Notes under the pieces: model-generated
The model's database searches: none
Told to the model about the DNA's origin: nothing
The model's input: the letters and a program-made list of their open reading frames with translations, nothing else
Shown: one piece after another, positions 51,463-58,767 of the stretch
Position numbering within the stretch: position 1 is the stretch's first letter
How the letters are laid out: the number at the start of each line of letters is the position of its first letter
Translations under genes and position numbers: made by a program
DNA from: Amycolatopsis sp. CA-126428
GTDB lineage: Bacteria > Actinomycetota > Actinomycetes > Mycobacteriales > Pseudonocardiaceae
Direction of reading: 5' to 3'
Length of the DNA stretch: 64,000 nucleotides
Assembly (NCBI RefSeq): GCF_002904335.1
Contig: NZ_PPHF01000070.1
Location: 1-64,000, forward strand

Positions 51463-52668
51463 CTACGAGCCACCACCGACAGAAACTGATTCCGCGCCTC
51501 TGACCTGCGGTTCTTCGGGCTTCCGGCGGCTGGTGAGCCACCGGTGGGCCGGACGTTCGACCCCCGCGGTGACCGCCCAGCCGGCCAGCACGGCGGCGAC
51601 GAGGATCACGGGGAGCCGCAGCCAGCCGGGGAGGCCGGCGTCGACCAGGGCACGGGCCAGGATGTAACCCAGTTCCTGGTGCACCAGGTAAAGACCATAC
51701 GAGATGCCCGCGAGCCAGGTGACGGCCGGGGCGATCCGCGCCAGCCCGGGGAACCGCCAGTCGGGGCCGCGGGCGGCCACGCAGACCAGCAGGAGCAGGA
51801 CGGCGAACCCGATCGTGGACGGCCAGCGCAGCGCGTCCTGCGGCAGCGCGACGTGGAACGGGAACACCTGCAGGTCCTGCGCGGCGACGGCGGCGACCAC
51901 GAAGAGCGCGGCGTGCCAGTTCTCGAGCCGCCCCCGCGACCACAGCCAGATCGCGACGCCGATGGCGAAGACGTGCAGCCGGTGCAGGCCGAGGCCGTAG
52001 AAGAACGTCTCGACGACCGGGCTCGCCGTCCCCGGCGGGAAGACGAGGAACCGGAGGGTGAGCGGGACGAGGATCAGCGCCCAGAGCAGGGCGACGGTCA
52101 GCCGGTGGGTGCGCCACGACCGCGGCCACAGCAGGGCCGCGCCGGTGAAGGCCATCAGCTGGACCGGCAGCGTCCAGTAGGAGCCGTCGAGGTAGTAGAA
52201 GTCGCCCGAGCGGATGCCCCACTCCTGCACCATGCCGAGGTTGGTGACCAGGTCCAGCCCGGTCGGGATGTACCAGGGCGACGGATTCGCCGGCGGTCCC
52301 TGCGGCACGCCGAACAGGAACCCGATGACGCCGGGCGGGTAGGGCAGGCCGCTGAAGGAGATGGCCGCCCACCGCGTCACGACGTAGGTCACGAGGACGG
52401 CGACCAGGTACGCGGGTACGAGGCGCGCGACGCGGTTCCACAGCCACCGGCGCGGATTGCCCTTGCGGAGGCTGGCGCAAACGAAGAAGGCGGAGATCAC
52501 CAGCAGGATCGCGGCGCCGAACTGCGCTGTCACCCGGAAGGGGTACCCCGTGAGCTCGGGGTGGAGAAGGGCACCCTGGTGGGTGACGTGCCCGAGGATG
52601 ACCGCGAGGACGGCGACGACCCGGAGGAGGTCCCAGCTGATCCGGCGCGGCGTCGGGGAGGTGGGCAC
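51463..52668 (-). CDS. acyltransferase 3 family membrane protein
   Basis: 401-residue integral membrane acyltransferase (OafA/NodX family) with about ten helices. Starts ISWDLLRVVAVLAVILGHVT, where the Arg and His of the catalytic R-x10-H motif lie, and ends with GISYGLYLVHQELGYILAR, the standard last-helix block. Such proteins acylate surface glycans or secondary metabolites; no neighbouring glycan or biosynthetic cluster indicates a substrate. GTG start at 52668, with AGGACG close upstream. Confidence 0.9.
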   Translation of the reverse strand: MPTSPTPRRISWDLLRVVAVLAVILGHVTHQGALLHPELTGYPFRVTAQFGAAILLVISAFFVCASLRKGNPRRWLWNRVARLVPAYLVAVLVTYVVTRWAAISFSGLPYPPGVIGFLFGVPQGPPANPSPWYIPTGLDLVTNLGMVQEWGIRSGDFYYLDGSYWTLPVQLMAFTGAALLWPRSWRTHRLTVALLWALILVPLTLRFLVFPPGTASPVVETFFYGLGLHRLHVFAIGVAIWLWSRGRLENWHAALFVVAAVAAQDLQVFPFHVALPQDALRWPSTIGFAVLLLLVCVAARGPDWRFPGLARIAPAVTWLAGISYGLYLVHQELGYILARALVDAGLPGWLRLPVILVAAVLAGWAVTAGVERPAHRWLTSRRKPEEPQVRGAESVSVGGGS

Positions 52669-52765
52669 GGTCGTCCTGAGGTCGGGGCTGGCGGGGTCCG
52701 CCGTGAGCCTACGTGGCGGGGTGGCCGCGCGCTTGTGCGGGTGGAACCGCTTGGAACGAAACGAC

Positions 52766-53456
52766 TACCGTGTGCACGGTGAACATCGTGGACACCTACA
52801 CCGGGCACGTCGACCCGGGCGGCGACGCCGCCCGGCGCACCCTGGACGCGCTCACCGTCACCAAGCTGTCCGTCGGCCCGATGGACAACAACGCGTACCT
52901 GCTGGTGTGCCGGGAGACGAACGAAGCGCTGCTGATCGACGCGGCGAGCGACCCCGAGCGCATCTCCGACCTGATCGGCCACGGCCCCGAGCGGCCCGCG
53001 TTGCGGACGGTCGTCACCACCCACCAGCACCAGGACCACTGGCAGGCCCTGGGCGCGGTGGCGGGAGCGAACGGAGCCAACACGGCGGCCCACCCGCTGG
53101 ACGCACCGCCGCTGCCGGTCCCGCCGGACTTCCTGGTCGAGCACGGCGACACGCTGACGGTGGGGCAGGTCACCCTGTCGGTGATCCACCTGCGCGGCCA
53201 CACGCCGGGGTCGATCGCGCTGCTGTACCGGGATCCGGGTGGTCACCCGCACCTGTTCACCGGGGACTCGCTGTTCCCGGGCGGGGTCGGGAAGACGGCG
53301 TCGCCGGAGGACTTCACGTCGTTGCTGGACGATGTGGAGACGCGGATCTTCGGGGAGCTGCCTGACGAGACGTGGTTCTACCCGGGCCACGGGGATGATT
53401 CGACGCTGGGTGCGGAGCGGCCGAAGCTGCCGGAGTGGCGCGAGCGCGGCTGGTGA
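52766..53456 (+). CDS. metallo-beta-lactamase-fold hydrolase (glyoxalase II-like)
   Basis: Coding part is 52779-53456 (225 residues). TACCGT (52766-52771) is a -10 hexamer 7 nt before the GTG at 52779, so translation is probably leaderless. The MBL motif HxHxDH is TTHQHQDHW, with further zinc ligands in HLRGHTPGS, TGDSLFPGG (Asp) and YPGHGDD. Resembles the small thioesterase/glyoxalase II-like group; the substrate is not known. Confidence 0.9.
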
Positions 53457-53541
53457 GCTGAGCGGCGGGCCGGCCCGCATCGGTGCCGGCGAGCCGAGCA
53501 TGATCGGGGGCACGCCACCGGAGATCGGCGCCTGTTCGGTA

Positions 53542-53700
53542 TCAGGCCGAAGGGTCGTGGATCCAGGCGACCTCGCCGGTCTCCGGCAGCCGCCCGAGGG
53601 CCTCGGTCTCGGCTGCGATGCGACGGAGGCGCTCCTCCTTCGTGCCGGACCACGCCTGGAAACCGGGGTCCTGCTCGATGAGGTCCCGCTGATCTCCCAC
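53542..53700 (-). CDS. small hypothetical protein
   Basis: 52 residues from GTG 53700, with GGCGGAG upstream. The sequence is helical and charged (AWSGTKEERLRRIAAETEAL) and ends GEVAWIHDPSA, with good actinomycete codon use. The frame is open to 53922 but that extension is arginine-rich and not protein-like. Not recognised; could be the end of a degraded gene. Confidence 0.4.
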   Translation of the reverse strand: MGDQRDLIEQDPGFQAWSGTKEERLRRIAAETEALGRLPETGEVAWIHDPSA

Positions 53701-53732
53701 CGAACTCCGCCGGATTCGCCGATCCGCAACCG

Positions 53733-53885
53733 GTGAGCCTACGCATCGAGTCTCCGAAGTTGCCCAGAGGAAGTTGCCCAGAGCTGCGCGACCGGCAACG
53801 CCTCGTCGCGGCGACGCGAGCCTGTGACGTCCTCTGGTGGGGGATCGTCGACGACCCCACGGACTCGGACGGAGCAGCCGGGTAA
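53733..53885 (+). CDS. small hypothetical protein
   Basis: 50 residues from GTG 53733; middle ELRDRQRLVAATRACDVLWW and ending GIVDDPTDSDGAAG look protein-like. No good ribosome binding site. It contains a 14-bp tandem duplication (53756-53769 and 53770-53783, GAAGTTGCCCAGAG). Divergent from the 52-residue gene, 32 nt apart. Not recognised. Confidence 0.3.
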   Translation: MSLRIESPKLPRGSCPELRDRQRLVAATRACDVLWWGIVDDPTDSDGAAG

Positions 53886-53993
53886 CGCTTGAGCCGTCAA
53901 AGCCGGACCTGGGGCAACTCACCGGACGAACCGGGCGTCTCCCGGAAACCCAGCGCTGGGACTCCCATCGGTTCTCTCCGTCAGGAGGCCACC

Positions 53994-54485
53994 ATGCCCA
54001 GAACCCGACGACGTGCGCTCGCCGCCGTCACCCTGCTGATCGCCGGGAGCGGGATCCTCGCCGCCGCGGGGCCCGCGCAGGCCGCCGATCCCGTCATTCC
54101 CACCCTCACCAACATCCGGACCGGGCTCAACGCCGGGTTCGACCGGGTCGTGCTCGACCTCGGGAGCGGGCCCGCTCCCGCCGTCTCCTACCAGCTCGTC
54201 GACGAGCTCACCGCCGACCCGAGCGGCGAGATCGTGTGGCTCACCGGGGAATACTTCATCAACGTCGCCGCCTTCCCCGCGGCCGCGCACGATACCGCCG
54301 GGAACCCGACCTACACTGGGCCGCAGAAGTTCCGGACGCGGAACCTGCACAACGTCATGGCCGTCGCCGTCACCGGGGACTTCGAGGCGAGCCTGAACAT
54401 CGGGCTCGGCGTGCGGTCGCGGACCGCGGTGAACGTCTTCACGCTCTCCGCACCCAACCGCGTCGTCATCGACGTCGCCCACTGA
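53994..54485 (+). CDS. secreted AMIN-like domain protein
   Basis: 163-residue exported protein. Signal peptide RRRALAAVTLLIAGSGILAA cut near AQA. The mature part is a single beta domain with the pattern TNIRTGLNAGFDRVVLDLGS, VWLTGEYFINVAAFPAAAHD, and a final SAPNRVVIDVAH, which fits the AMIN-like family of actinobacterial cell-surface proteins. AGGAGG lies 5 nt before the ATG. Role unknown, perhaps cell wall binding. Confidence 0.88.
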   Translation: MPRTRRRALAAVTLLIAGSGILAAAGPAQAADPVIPTLTNIRTGLNAGFDRVVLDLGSGPAPAVSYQLVDELTADPSGEIVWLTGEYFINVAAFPAAAHDTAGNPTYTGPQKFRTRNLHNVMAVAVTGDFEASLNIGLGVRSRTAVNVFTLSAPNRVVIDVAH

Positions 54486-54501
54486 GCGGCAGGCGGGGAA
54501 G

Positions 54502-55299
54502 TCACCCGCGCTCGTACGGGATCTTCTCCCCCGCCTCGACCGCGAACGGCAGGTGGTTGCCCGCCGGCGGCAGCGGGCACGTCGCGAAGTCCGTGAACGC
54601 GCAGGGCAGGTTCACCGCGCGGTTGAAGTCCAGCTCGACCGACCCGTCCGCTGCCGGTGCCCCGACCGGCAGCGAGCGGTTGGCCGCGTACGTCGTCACG
54701 CCGCTCGTGCCGTCGGTGAACAGGATGCTGAAGCCGCCGTCCTTGCCGTTGAACGCGGTCAGCGTGTACGACGCGCCCTGGTGCGAGAAGTGGACCAGGC
54801 CAGGTGCCGTGTAGACGTGGCTCAGGCCCTCCACCACGGCGCCGACCGTCGTCGGCCGCGGCGAGTCGAACGGCTCGAACCGCCCGGGCAGCACCCAGGA
54901 CGGCGACGGCTCGTACGCCGGGACGCCGTGGAACTCGCGCAGCACCTCGGCCTTGGGGTCGTGGACGCGGATCAGGTACCCCGACCGGCGGGCCACCTCG
55001 ATCTCGACGTCACCGGCCAGCACCCGGGTGCCCGCGCCGCTGTTGACCAGCTCGAACCGCCGGACGCCGGTGATCGGTTCCCCGTCGTGGGTCAGCGAGG
55101 CGCCGGCCGGGTCGACGTAGGCCGCGTCGGCGTAGGCCGCGTCGGCGTCCTGCCACCAGCGGCCCGGGATGCCGGGGTACTCCCGGGGAGCGTCCGTCAG
55201 CCAGTCCAGCGAGACCAGCGCCAGCCAGCCGTGCGGCTCGGCCAGGTCGGTCTCGCGCCGCGTCTTCCAGTCCTGCCACTCTTGGGTGAACGTGCTCAT
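54502..55299 (-). CDS. DUF1684 protein
   Basis: 265-residue protein of the DUF1684 family: WKTRRETDLAEPHGWLALVS at the N-terminus, GKDGGFSILFTDGTSGVTTY in the middle and the highly conserved ending LDFNRAVNLPCAFTDFATCP then LPPAGNHLPFAVEAGEK. No signal peptide, so cytoplasmic. No function is established to my knowledge. Convergent with the AMIN-like gene, 16 nt apart. Confidence 0.92.
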   Translation of the reverse strand: MSTFTQEWQDWKTRRETDLAEPHGWLALVSLDWLTDAPREYPGIPGRWWQDADAAYADAAYVDPAGASLTHDGEPITGVRRFELVNSGAGTRVLAGDVEIEVARRSGYLIRVHDPKAEVLREFHGVPAYEPSPSWVLPGRFEPFDSPRPTTVGAVVEGLSHVYTAPGLVHFSHQGASYTLTAFNGKDGGFSILFTDGTSGVTTYAANRSLPVGAPAADGSVELDFNRAVNLPCAFTDFATCPLPPAGNHLPFAVEAGEKIPYERG

Positions 55300-55383
55300 C
55301 GCGGGCCCCTTTTCCGTCGGCTACGACCTTGCCAACCCGCTGCTCGCGCCGCTATTCCGCGTCCCAGTATCCGGACGCCCACC

Positions 55384-56373
55384 TCAGTCGAAGGACCACT
55401 GCAGCCCGTAGCTCAGGCCCTGGTGCAGGTCGTGGAACTCGAGGCCGACCTCGCCGACCCGGTTGACGGTCAGCGCGTCGCCCGAGTCGATGCCGTCGTC
55501 GACCACCCGGCCCGGGACGCCGTTGAGGCGCCACACCCTTGACGGCGGTGCCGCCCGGTCGAACCGGACCCGGACCGAGAACTGCTCGCAGCGGCGCAAC
55601 GGCGTCATGGCGTAGTACGGCCGCAGTTCCGTGCGCCGCGGCGTGAACCGGATGCCGTACTCGTGGCGCTGGCCGAGCCGCAGCGGGCTCGGCAGCCGCA
55701 TGATGAACTGCGCGTGGCTGGCCGACATCTGGCGCGCTTCGACGATTTCGCCGCCGAACAGCGCGTCCGCGGTGATGTCCGGCACCGGGTCGCTGCCCGG
55801 CTCGGCCGGCACGCTGAACGGCAGGACCAGCTCGTCGAGCTCGTCGACCTCCGCGACGATCCGGCGTTCCTCCGCCAGTTCCGGCGGGTCGCGGTCGAGC
55901 CGGAGCATCGCCTTCATCGACTCGACGTACCAGCCGGCCAGCGGGTGCAGGTCGCTGCGGGGCGCGGGCGCGCCGAGCAGTTCGTCGAGCCTGCGGAACG
56001 CCAGGTCGATCCGGCGGCGGGCGGTGCGCGGGTCGCGGTCGAGGACGCTGGCCAGCCACGAGATCCGCCGGTCGAGGAACTCCCCCGCGGCCTCCTCGTG
56101 CAGGCCGAGTGCCGCCAGCGCGGCCAGTTTCAGGTCGGCCGGCAGCCGCCCGCACAGCTCGGTCAGCCGCAGCACCAGCTTCTGGCGCGCGGCGGCGGGC
56201 TGGTCGGTTTCGGTGATCGCGCACGCCGCCCGCAGGCAGGGGCCGATCCGCTGGTGCAGGTCCGCCGCGTCGAGACCGCGGCCGCGGCGCAGTTCGTTCA
56301 GTTCGCGCACGAACGGGGAAGTGTGCTCTTCCGTCGTCCCACCCCCTCGTCCGCCCGCGGAAGATTTGCCCAC
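55384..56373 (-). CDS. uncharacterised regulator-like protein
   Basis: 329 residues from GTG 56373 (the frame is open to 56475; start uncertain). N-terminal part (about 20-150) is helical, with VRELNELRRGRGLDAADLHQ and LASVLDRDPRTARRRIDLAF, the second looking like a small helix-turn-helix. C-terminal half (about 200-329) is beta-rich (RLGQRHEYGIRFTPRRTELR, then VRVRFDRAAPPSRVWRLNGV). Proteins of this layout recur in actinomycetes without known function. It lies directly past the terminator of the short-peptide unit on the same strand. Confidence 0.75.
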   Translation of the reverse strand: MGKSSAGGRGGGTTEEHTSPFVRELNELRRGRGLDAADLHQRIGPCLRAACAITETDQPAAARQKLVLRLTELCGRLPADLKLAALAALGLHEEAAGEFLDRRISWLASVLDRDPRTARRRIDLAFRRLDELLGAPAPRSDLHPLAGWYVESMKAMLRLDRDPPELAEERRIVAEVDELDELVLPFSVPAEPGSDPVPDITADALFGGEIVEARQMSASHAQFIMRLPSPLRLGQRHEYGIRFTPRRTELRPYYAMTPLRRCEQFSVRVRFDRAAPPSRVWRLNGVPGRVVDDGIDSGDALTVNRVGEVGLEFHDLHQGLSYGLQWSFD

Positions 56374-56432
56374 GTTACCATTCCCGTTCCACGAAAGCAG
56401 GACGAATTCCGGACATCGGCATTCCGGGAAAG

Positions 56433-56469
56433 CCCGGCCGGCCGGCCCCCCACGAGCCGGCCGGCCGGG
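56433..56469 (-). terminator. terminator of the short-peptide unit
   Basis: CCCGGCCGGCCGGC (56433-56446) pairs perfectly with 56456-56469; 14 bp, 9-nt loop. On the minus strand it begins 12 nt after the stop of the 14-codon gene and is followed by CTTTCCC. Confidence 0.8.
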
Positions 56470-56481
56470 TGTCACCGCGGG

Positions 56482-56526
56482 TCAGTTCGCCCCGAAGATC
56501 AAGGCCCAGATCGAGTGACTCTCCAT
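56482..56526 (-). CDS. 14-residue peptide gene
   Basis: ATG 56526 to TGA 56482 encodes MESHSIWALIFGAN. It is preceded by GAGGAGGTG, the strongest Shine-Dalgarno in the window, with 8 nt to the ATG, and followed by a perfect terminator hairpin 12 nt past the stop. The stop of the preceding 55-codon gene overlaps this Shine-Dalgarno (TGAGGAGG), suggesting coupling. The peptide has a polar start and a hydrophobic, aromatic C-terminal half. Possible roles are a signalling or leader peptide, a small membrane peptide or a RiPP-type precursor; no modifying enzyme gene lies next to it. Confidence 0.6.
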   Translation of the reverse strand: MESHSIWALIFGAN

Positions 56527-56539
56527 CAGACACACCTCC

Positions 56540-56707
56540 TCATCGCTGTACCCAGGCCGAGGCGGAAAGCGGCGCGGAGCCGTGGAACGTCGGCGCGGCC
56601 GGCTCCGTCGCGTTTCCGGCGGCCACCGCGAAACCCGCGACGGCGCCGACCACGAACGCGGCGAAGACCGATTTCACCAGGGTCAAAATCCTGCAGTAGA
56701 CGTTCAC
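56540..56707 (-). CDS. 55-residue membrane-anchored or secreted small protein
   Basis: GTG 56707 with GGGGAG about 8 nt upstream. Residues 5-30 (RILTLVKSVFAAFVVGAVAG and following FAVAAGNA) form a signal peptide or transmembrane helix; the remainder is a short Ala/Pro/Ser tail ending SAWVQR. The stop overlaps the ribosome binding site of the 14-codon gene. It lies 111 nt after the CRP-family gene on the same strand. Not recognised as a known family. Confidence 0.6.
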   Translation of the reverse strand: MNVYCRILTLVKSVFAAFVVGAVAGFAVAAGNATEPAAPTFHGSAPLSASAWVQR

Positions 56708-56818
56708 GACACGGGCTCCCCGACCTCGTTCGAAATGGAAATCCGGCCGGTTGGCATCGCATTCTTTCCGGCCGGATTCCAGCATCGCGCGACGGCGGCG
56801 TCCCTCAGATGTCCGCTG

Positions 56819-57523
56819 TCACGGGAGTTGTGTGCCGTTTGGCTCAGAGTGGGCGAAGGCACGCAGGACGCGGAGCTGGCGGATGAGGAACCGGCGACGG
56901 CCGGTCTCGACGATCCCGCGCTCCCGCAGCACGCGCAGCGCCCGCGCGACAGTACGCCGGGCCGCGCCGATCTGCGCGGCGATGTCCTCCTGCGACAGCG
57001 CGTCGACGACGACGCCTTCCGGCGCGGTCCGGCCGCGCTCCTCGGCCAGCCGGACCAGGACCACCGCCACGCGCCGGCTGACGTCGAAGGCGGCGGCGTC
57101 GATCCGCGCGGACTCGGCGTGCCGCAGCCGGGCCGCGACCGTCTTGATCGTCGCGATGGCGATCGCGGGCCGGGCGAGCAGGACGTCGAGGAACTCGGCG
57201 CCGGTGAGCTGGAAGACGGTGCAGGGTTCGATCGCACGCACCGACGCCGACCGCGGCCGCCCGGTGACCGCGGCGAGGTCGCCCAGCACCTCGCCGGGGC
57301 CGCGCAGCCCGAAGAGCACCTCGCGGCCGTCCTCGACGATCGTGGAGACGCGCACCCAGCCGGAAACCAGCACGTGGACGTGGTCGGACGGGTCGCCCTC
57401 CATGAGCACGACGTCGTTCGCGCGGAACCGGCGGCGGGTGCCGCGGGCGAGCAGGTATTCGCGATCGGTGTCGGCGAGGTAGGCCAGGAGTGCCCCGTCC
57501 GCCGTGTCGTCTTGCCCGCTCAT
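56819..57523 (-). CDS. CRP/FNR-family transcriptional regulator
   Basis: 234-residue regulator. Cyclic nucleotide-binding beta-roll at about 15-130 with VVLMEGDPSDHVHVLVSGWV and the phosphate-binding-cassette region FGLRGPGEVLGDLAAVTGRP RSASVRA; then a dimer helix and a Crp-type winged helix at about 165-225 (LSQEDIAAQIGAARRTVARA). The cassette has GEVLGDLA then RSASV, so cNMP binding is plausible. ATG 57523 has GGGGAG upstream. The short-peptide genes follow on the same strand, possibly as its operon or target. Divergent from rnhA. Confidence 0.9.
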   Translation of the reverse strand: MSGQDDTADGALLAYLADTDREYLLARGTRRRFRANDVVLMEGDPSDHVHVLVSGWVRVSTIVEDGREVLFGLRGPGEVLGDLAAVTGRPRSASVRAIEPCTVFQLTGAEFLDVLLARPAIAIATIKTVAARLRHAESARIDAAAFDVSRRVAVVLVRLAEERGRTAPEGVVVDALSQEDIAAQIGAARRTVARALRVLRERGIVETGRRRFLIRQLRVLRAFAHSEPNGTQLP

Positions 57524-57585
57524 GGCTCCCCTCCGGCTGCCCACCGTAACCCGGCGTGGCGGCCTTCGGCGACCACCGCGACCGG

Positions 57586-58059
57586 TAGGGTCGCCGCGTG
57601 GACGTGGAGATCTACACCGACGGCGCGTGCAGCGGGAACCCCGGACCGGGCGGCTGGGGCGCGGTGCTGCGCTACGGCAGGCACGAGCGCGAGCTGTACG
57701 GCGGCGAAGCCACGCCGACGACGAACAACCGCATGGAGCTGACGGCACCGATCCGGGCGCTGGAGAGCTTGACCCGGCCGTCGCAGGTGCGCGTGTACAC
57801 GGACAGCACGTACGTGCGCAACGGCATCACGCAGTGGCTCCCCCGCTGGAAGAGCAACGGCTGGCAGACGGCGGCGCGCGCCCCGGTGAAGAACGCGGAC
57901 CTCTGGCAACGCCTCGACGCGGCGATCGGCGGGCACACGGTCGAGTGGCTGTGGGTCAAGGGCCACGCGGGACACCCGGAGAACGAGCGAGCGGACCGGC
58001 TCGCGGTGCGCGGTGTCCAGGAGGCCCGGGAGAGCGGGAAGCCGGTCAACGCGGATTAG
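57586..58059 (+). CDS. rnhA: ribonuclease HI
   Basis: Coding part is 57598-58059 (153 residues); TAGGGT (57586-57591) is a -10 hexamer 6 nt before the GTG, implying leaderless translation. Degrades RNA in RNA:DNA hybrids. All catalytic residues are present: D8 (YTDGACSGNPG), E47 (NRMELTA), D69 (YTDSTY), H123 (KGHAGH) and D133 (ERADRLA). Length normal. Divergent from the CRP-family gene. Confidence 0.95.
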
Positions 58060-58091
58060 TCCGGAGTGGACGGTCGTGGGAGAATTCCCCG

Positions 58092-58472
58092 GTGCCTCCC
58101 GCTCCGTGCCCGTGCGGCCTCGCCGAGTCCTACGCCGACTGCTGCGGCCGCTTCCACGGCGGCGGCCTCACCGCTCCCACCGCCGAACTGCTGATGCGCT
58201 CGCGGTTCAGCGCCTTCGCCGTCGGCGACACCGCGTACCTGCTGCGCACCTGGCACCCGGGCACGCGGCCGCGGCAGCTGCGCCTCGACCCCGGCCAGGA
58301 GTGGACGCGGCTCGAGATCCTCGGCCGCACCGGCGGGGGCCTGCTACACGCCGAGGGCACCGTCGAGTTCCGGGCGCACTACCGCCACCGAGGCCGGGAC
58401 GGGTTCCTCGAAGAGAACAGCCGCTTCCGCCGCGAGGACGGCCACTGGGTCTACCTCGACGCGGAAGCGTGA
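58092..58472 (+). CDS. YchJ-family SEC-C motif protein
   Basis: 126-residue protein of the UPF0225/YchJ family. N-terminal SEC-C zinc motif CPCGLAESYADCCGRF (Cys-x-Cys ... Cys-Cys), then APTAELLMRSRFSAFAVGDT and an NTF2-like C-terminal domain with FRAHYRHRGRDGFLEENSRF. GTG 58092 lies 32 nt after the rnhA stop; the start is preceded by GAGAAT with 6 nt spacing, which might be its own -10. Function unknown. Confidence 0.88.
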   Translation: MPPAPCPCGLAESYADCCGRFHGGGLTAPTAELLMRSRFSAFAVGDTAYLLRTWHPGTRPRQLRLDPGQEWTRLEILGRTGGGLLHAEGTVEFRAHYRHRGRDGFLEENSRFRREDGHWVYLDAEA

Positions 58473-58684
58473 ACGCCGTGCGGTGCAGGCCGCCAGCGTG
58501 CTGAGCAGGGCAGCGACGGGAAACTGACCCGCCGCGCCGGCCGGGTGTCCCGCTCAGCGAAACACCCCGCACCGGCTTTGAGAGGACGATTCCCGGCCAC
58601 TCCTGCTGGCCCTGCACCCCGCCACGGCGGGGCAGGCCGCCCGTGTCTGACGAACGGCCTCTGTTCTCGGCGTGACCGGGCCGC

Positions 58685-58726
58685 TACCATCGTGCCCAAT
58701 TGTTAGGAAAGTTCCCTAACGATGGT
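58685..58726 (+). promoter_or_regulatory. csxA promoter region with CsnR-like operator
   Basis: -10-like TACCAT (58685-58690) is followed by the near-palindrome GTTAGGAAAGTTCCCTAAC (58702-58720). Outer arms ACCATCG (58686-58692) and CGATGGT (58720-58726) add a second dyad. The core resembles the TTAGGAAAGTTTCCTAA operator that I remember from Streptomyces chitosanase genes (CsnR, ROK family). The rest of the gap 58473-58684 holds nothing that I recognise. Confidence 0.65.
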
Positions 58727-58767
58727 CCGCTGTCCCCCGCCGCCGTGGGTGCCTAGGAGGCGCGCTA

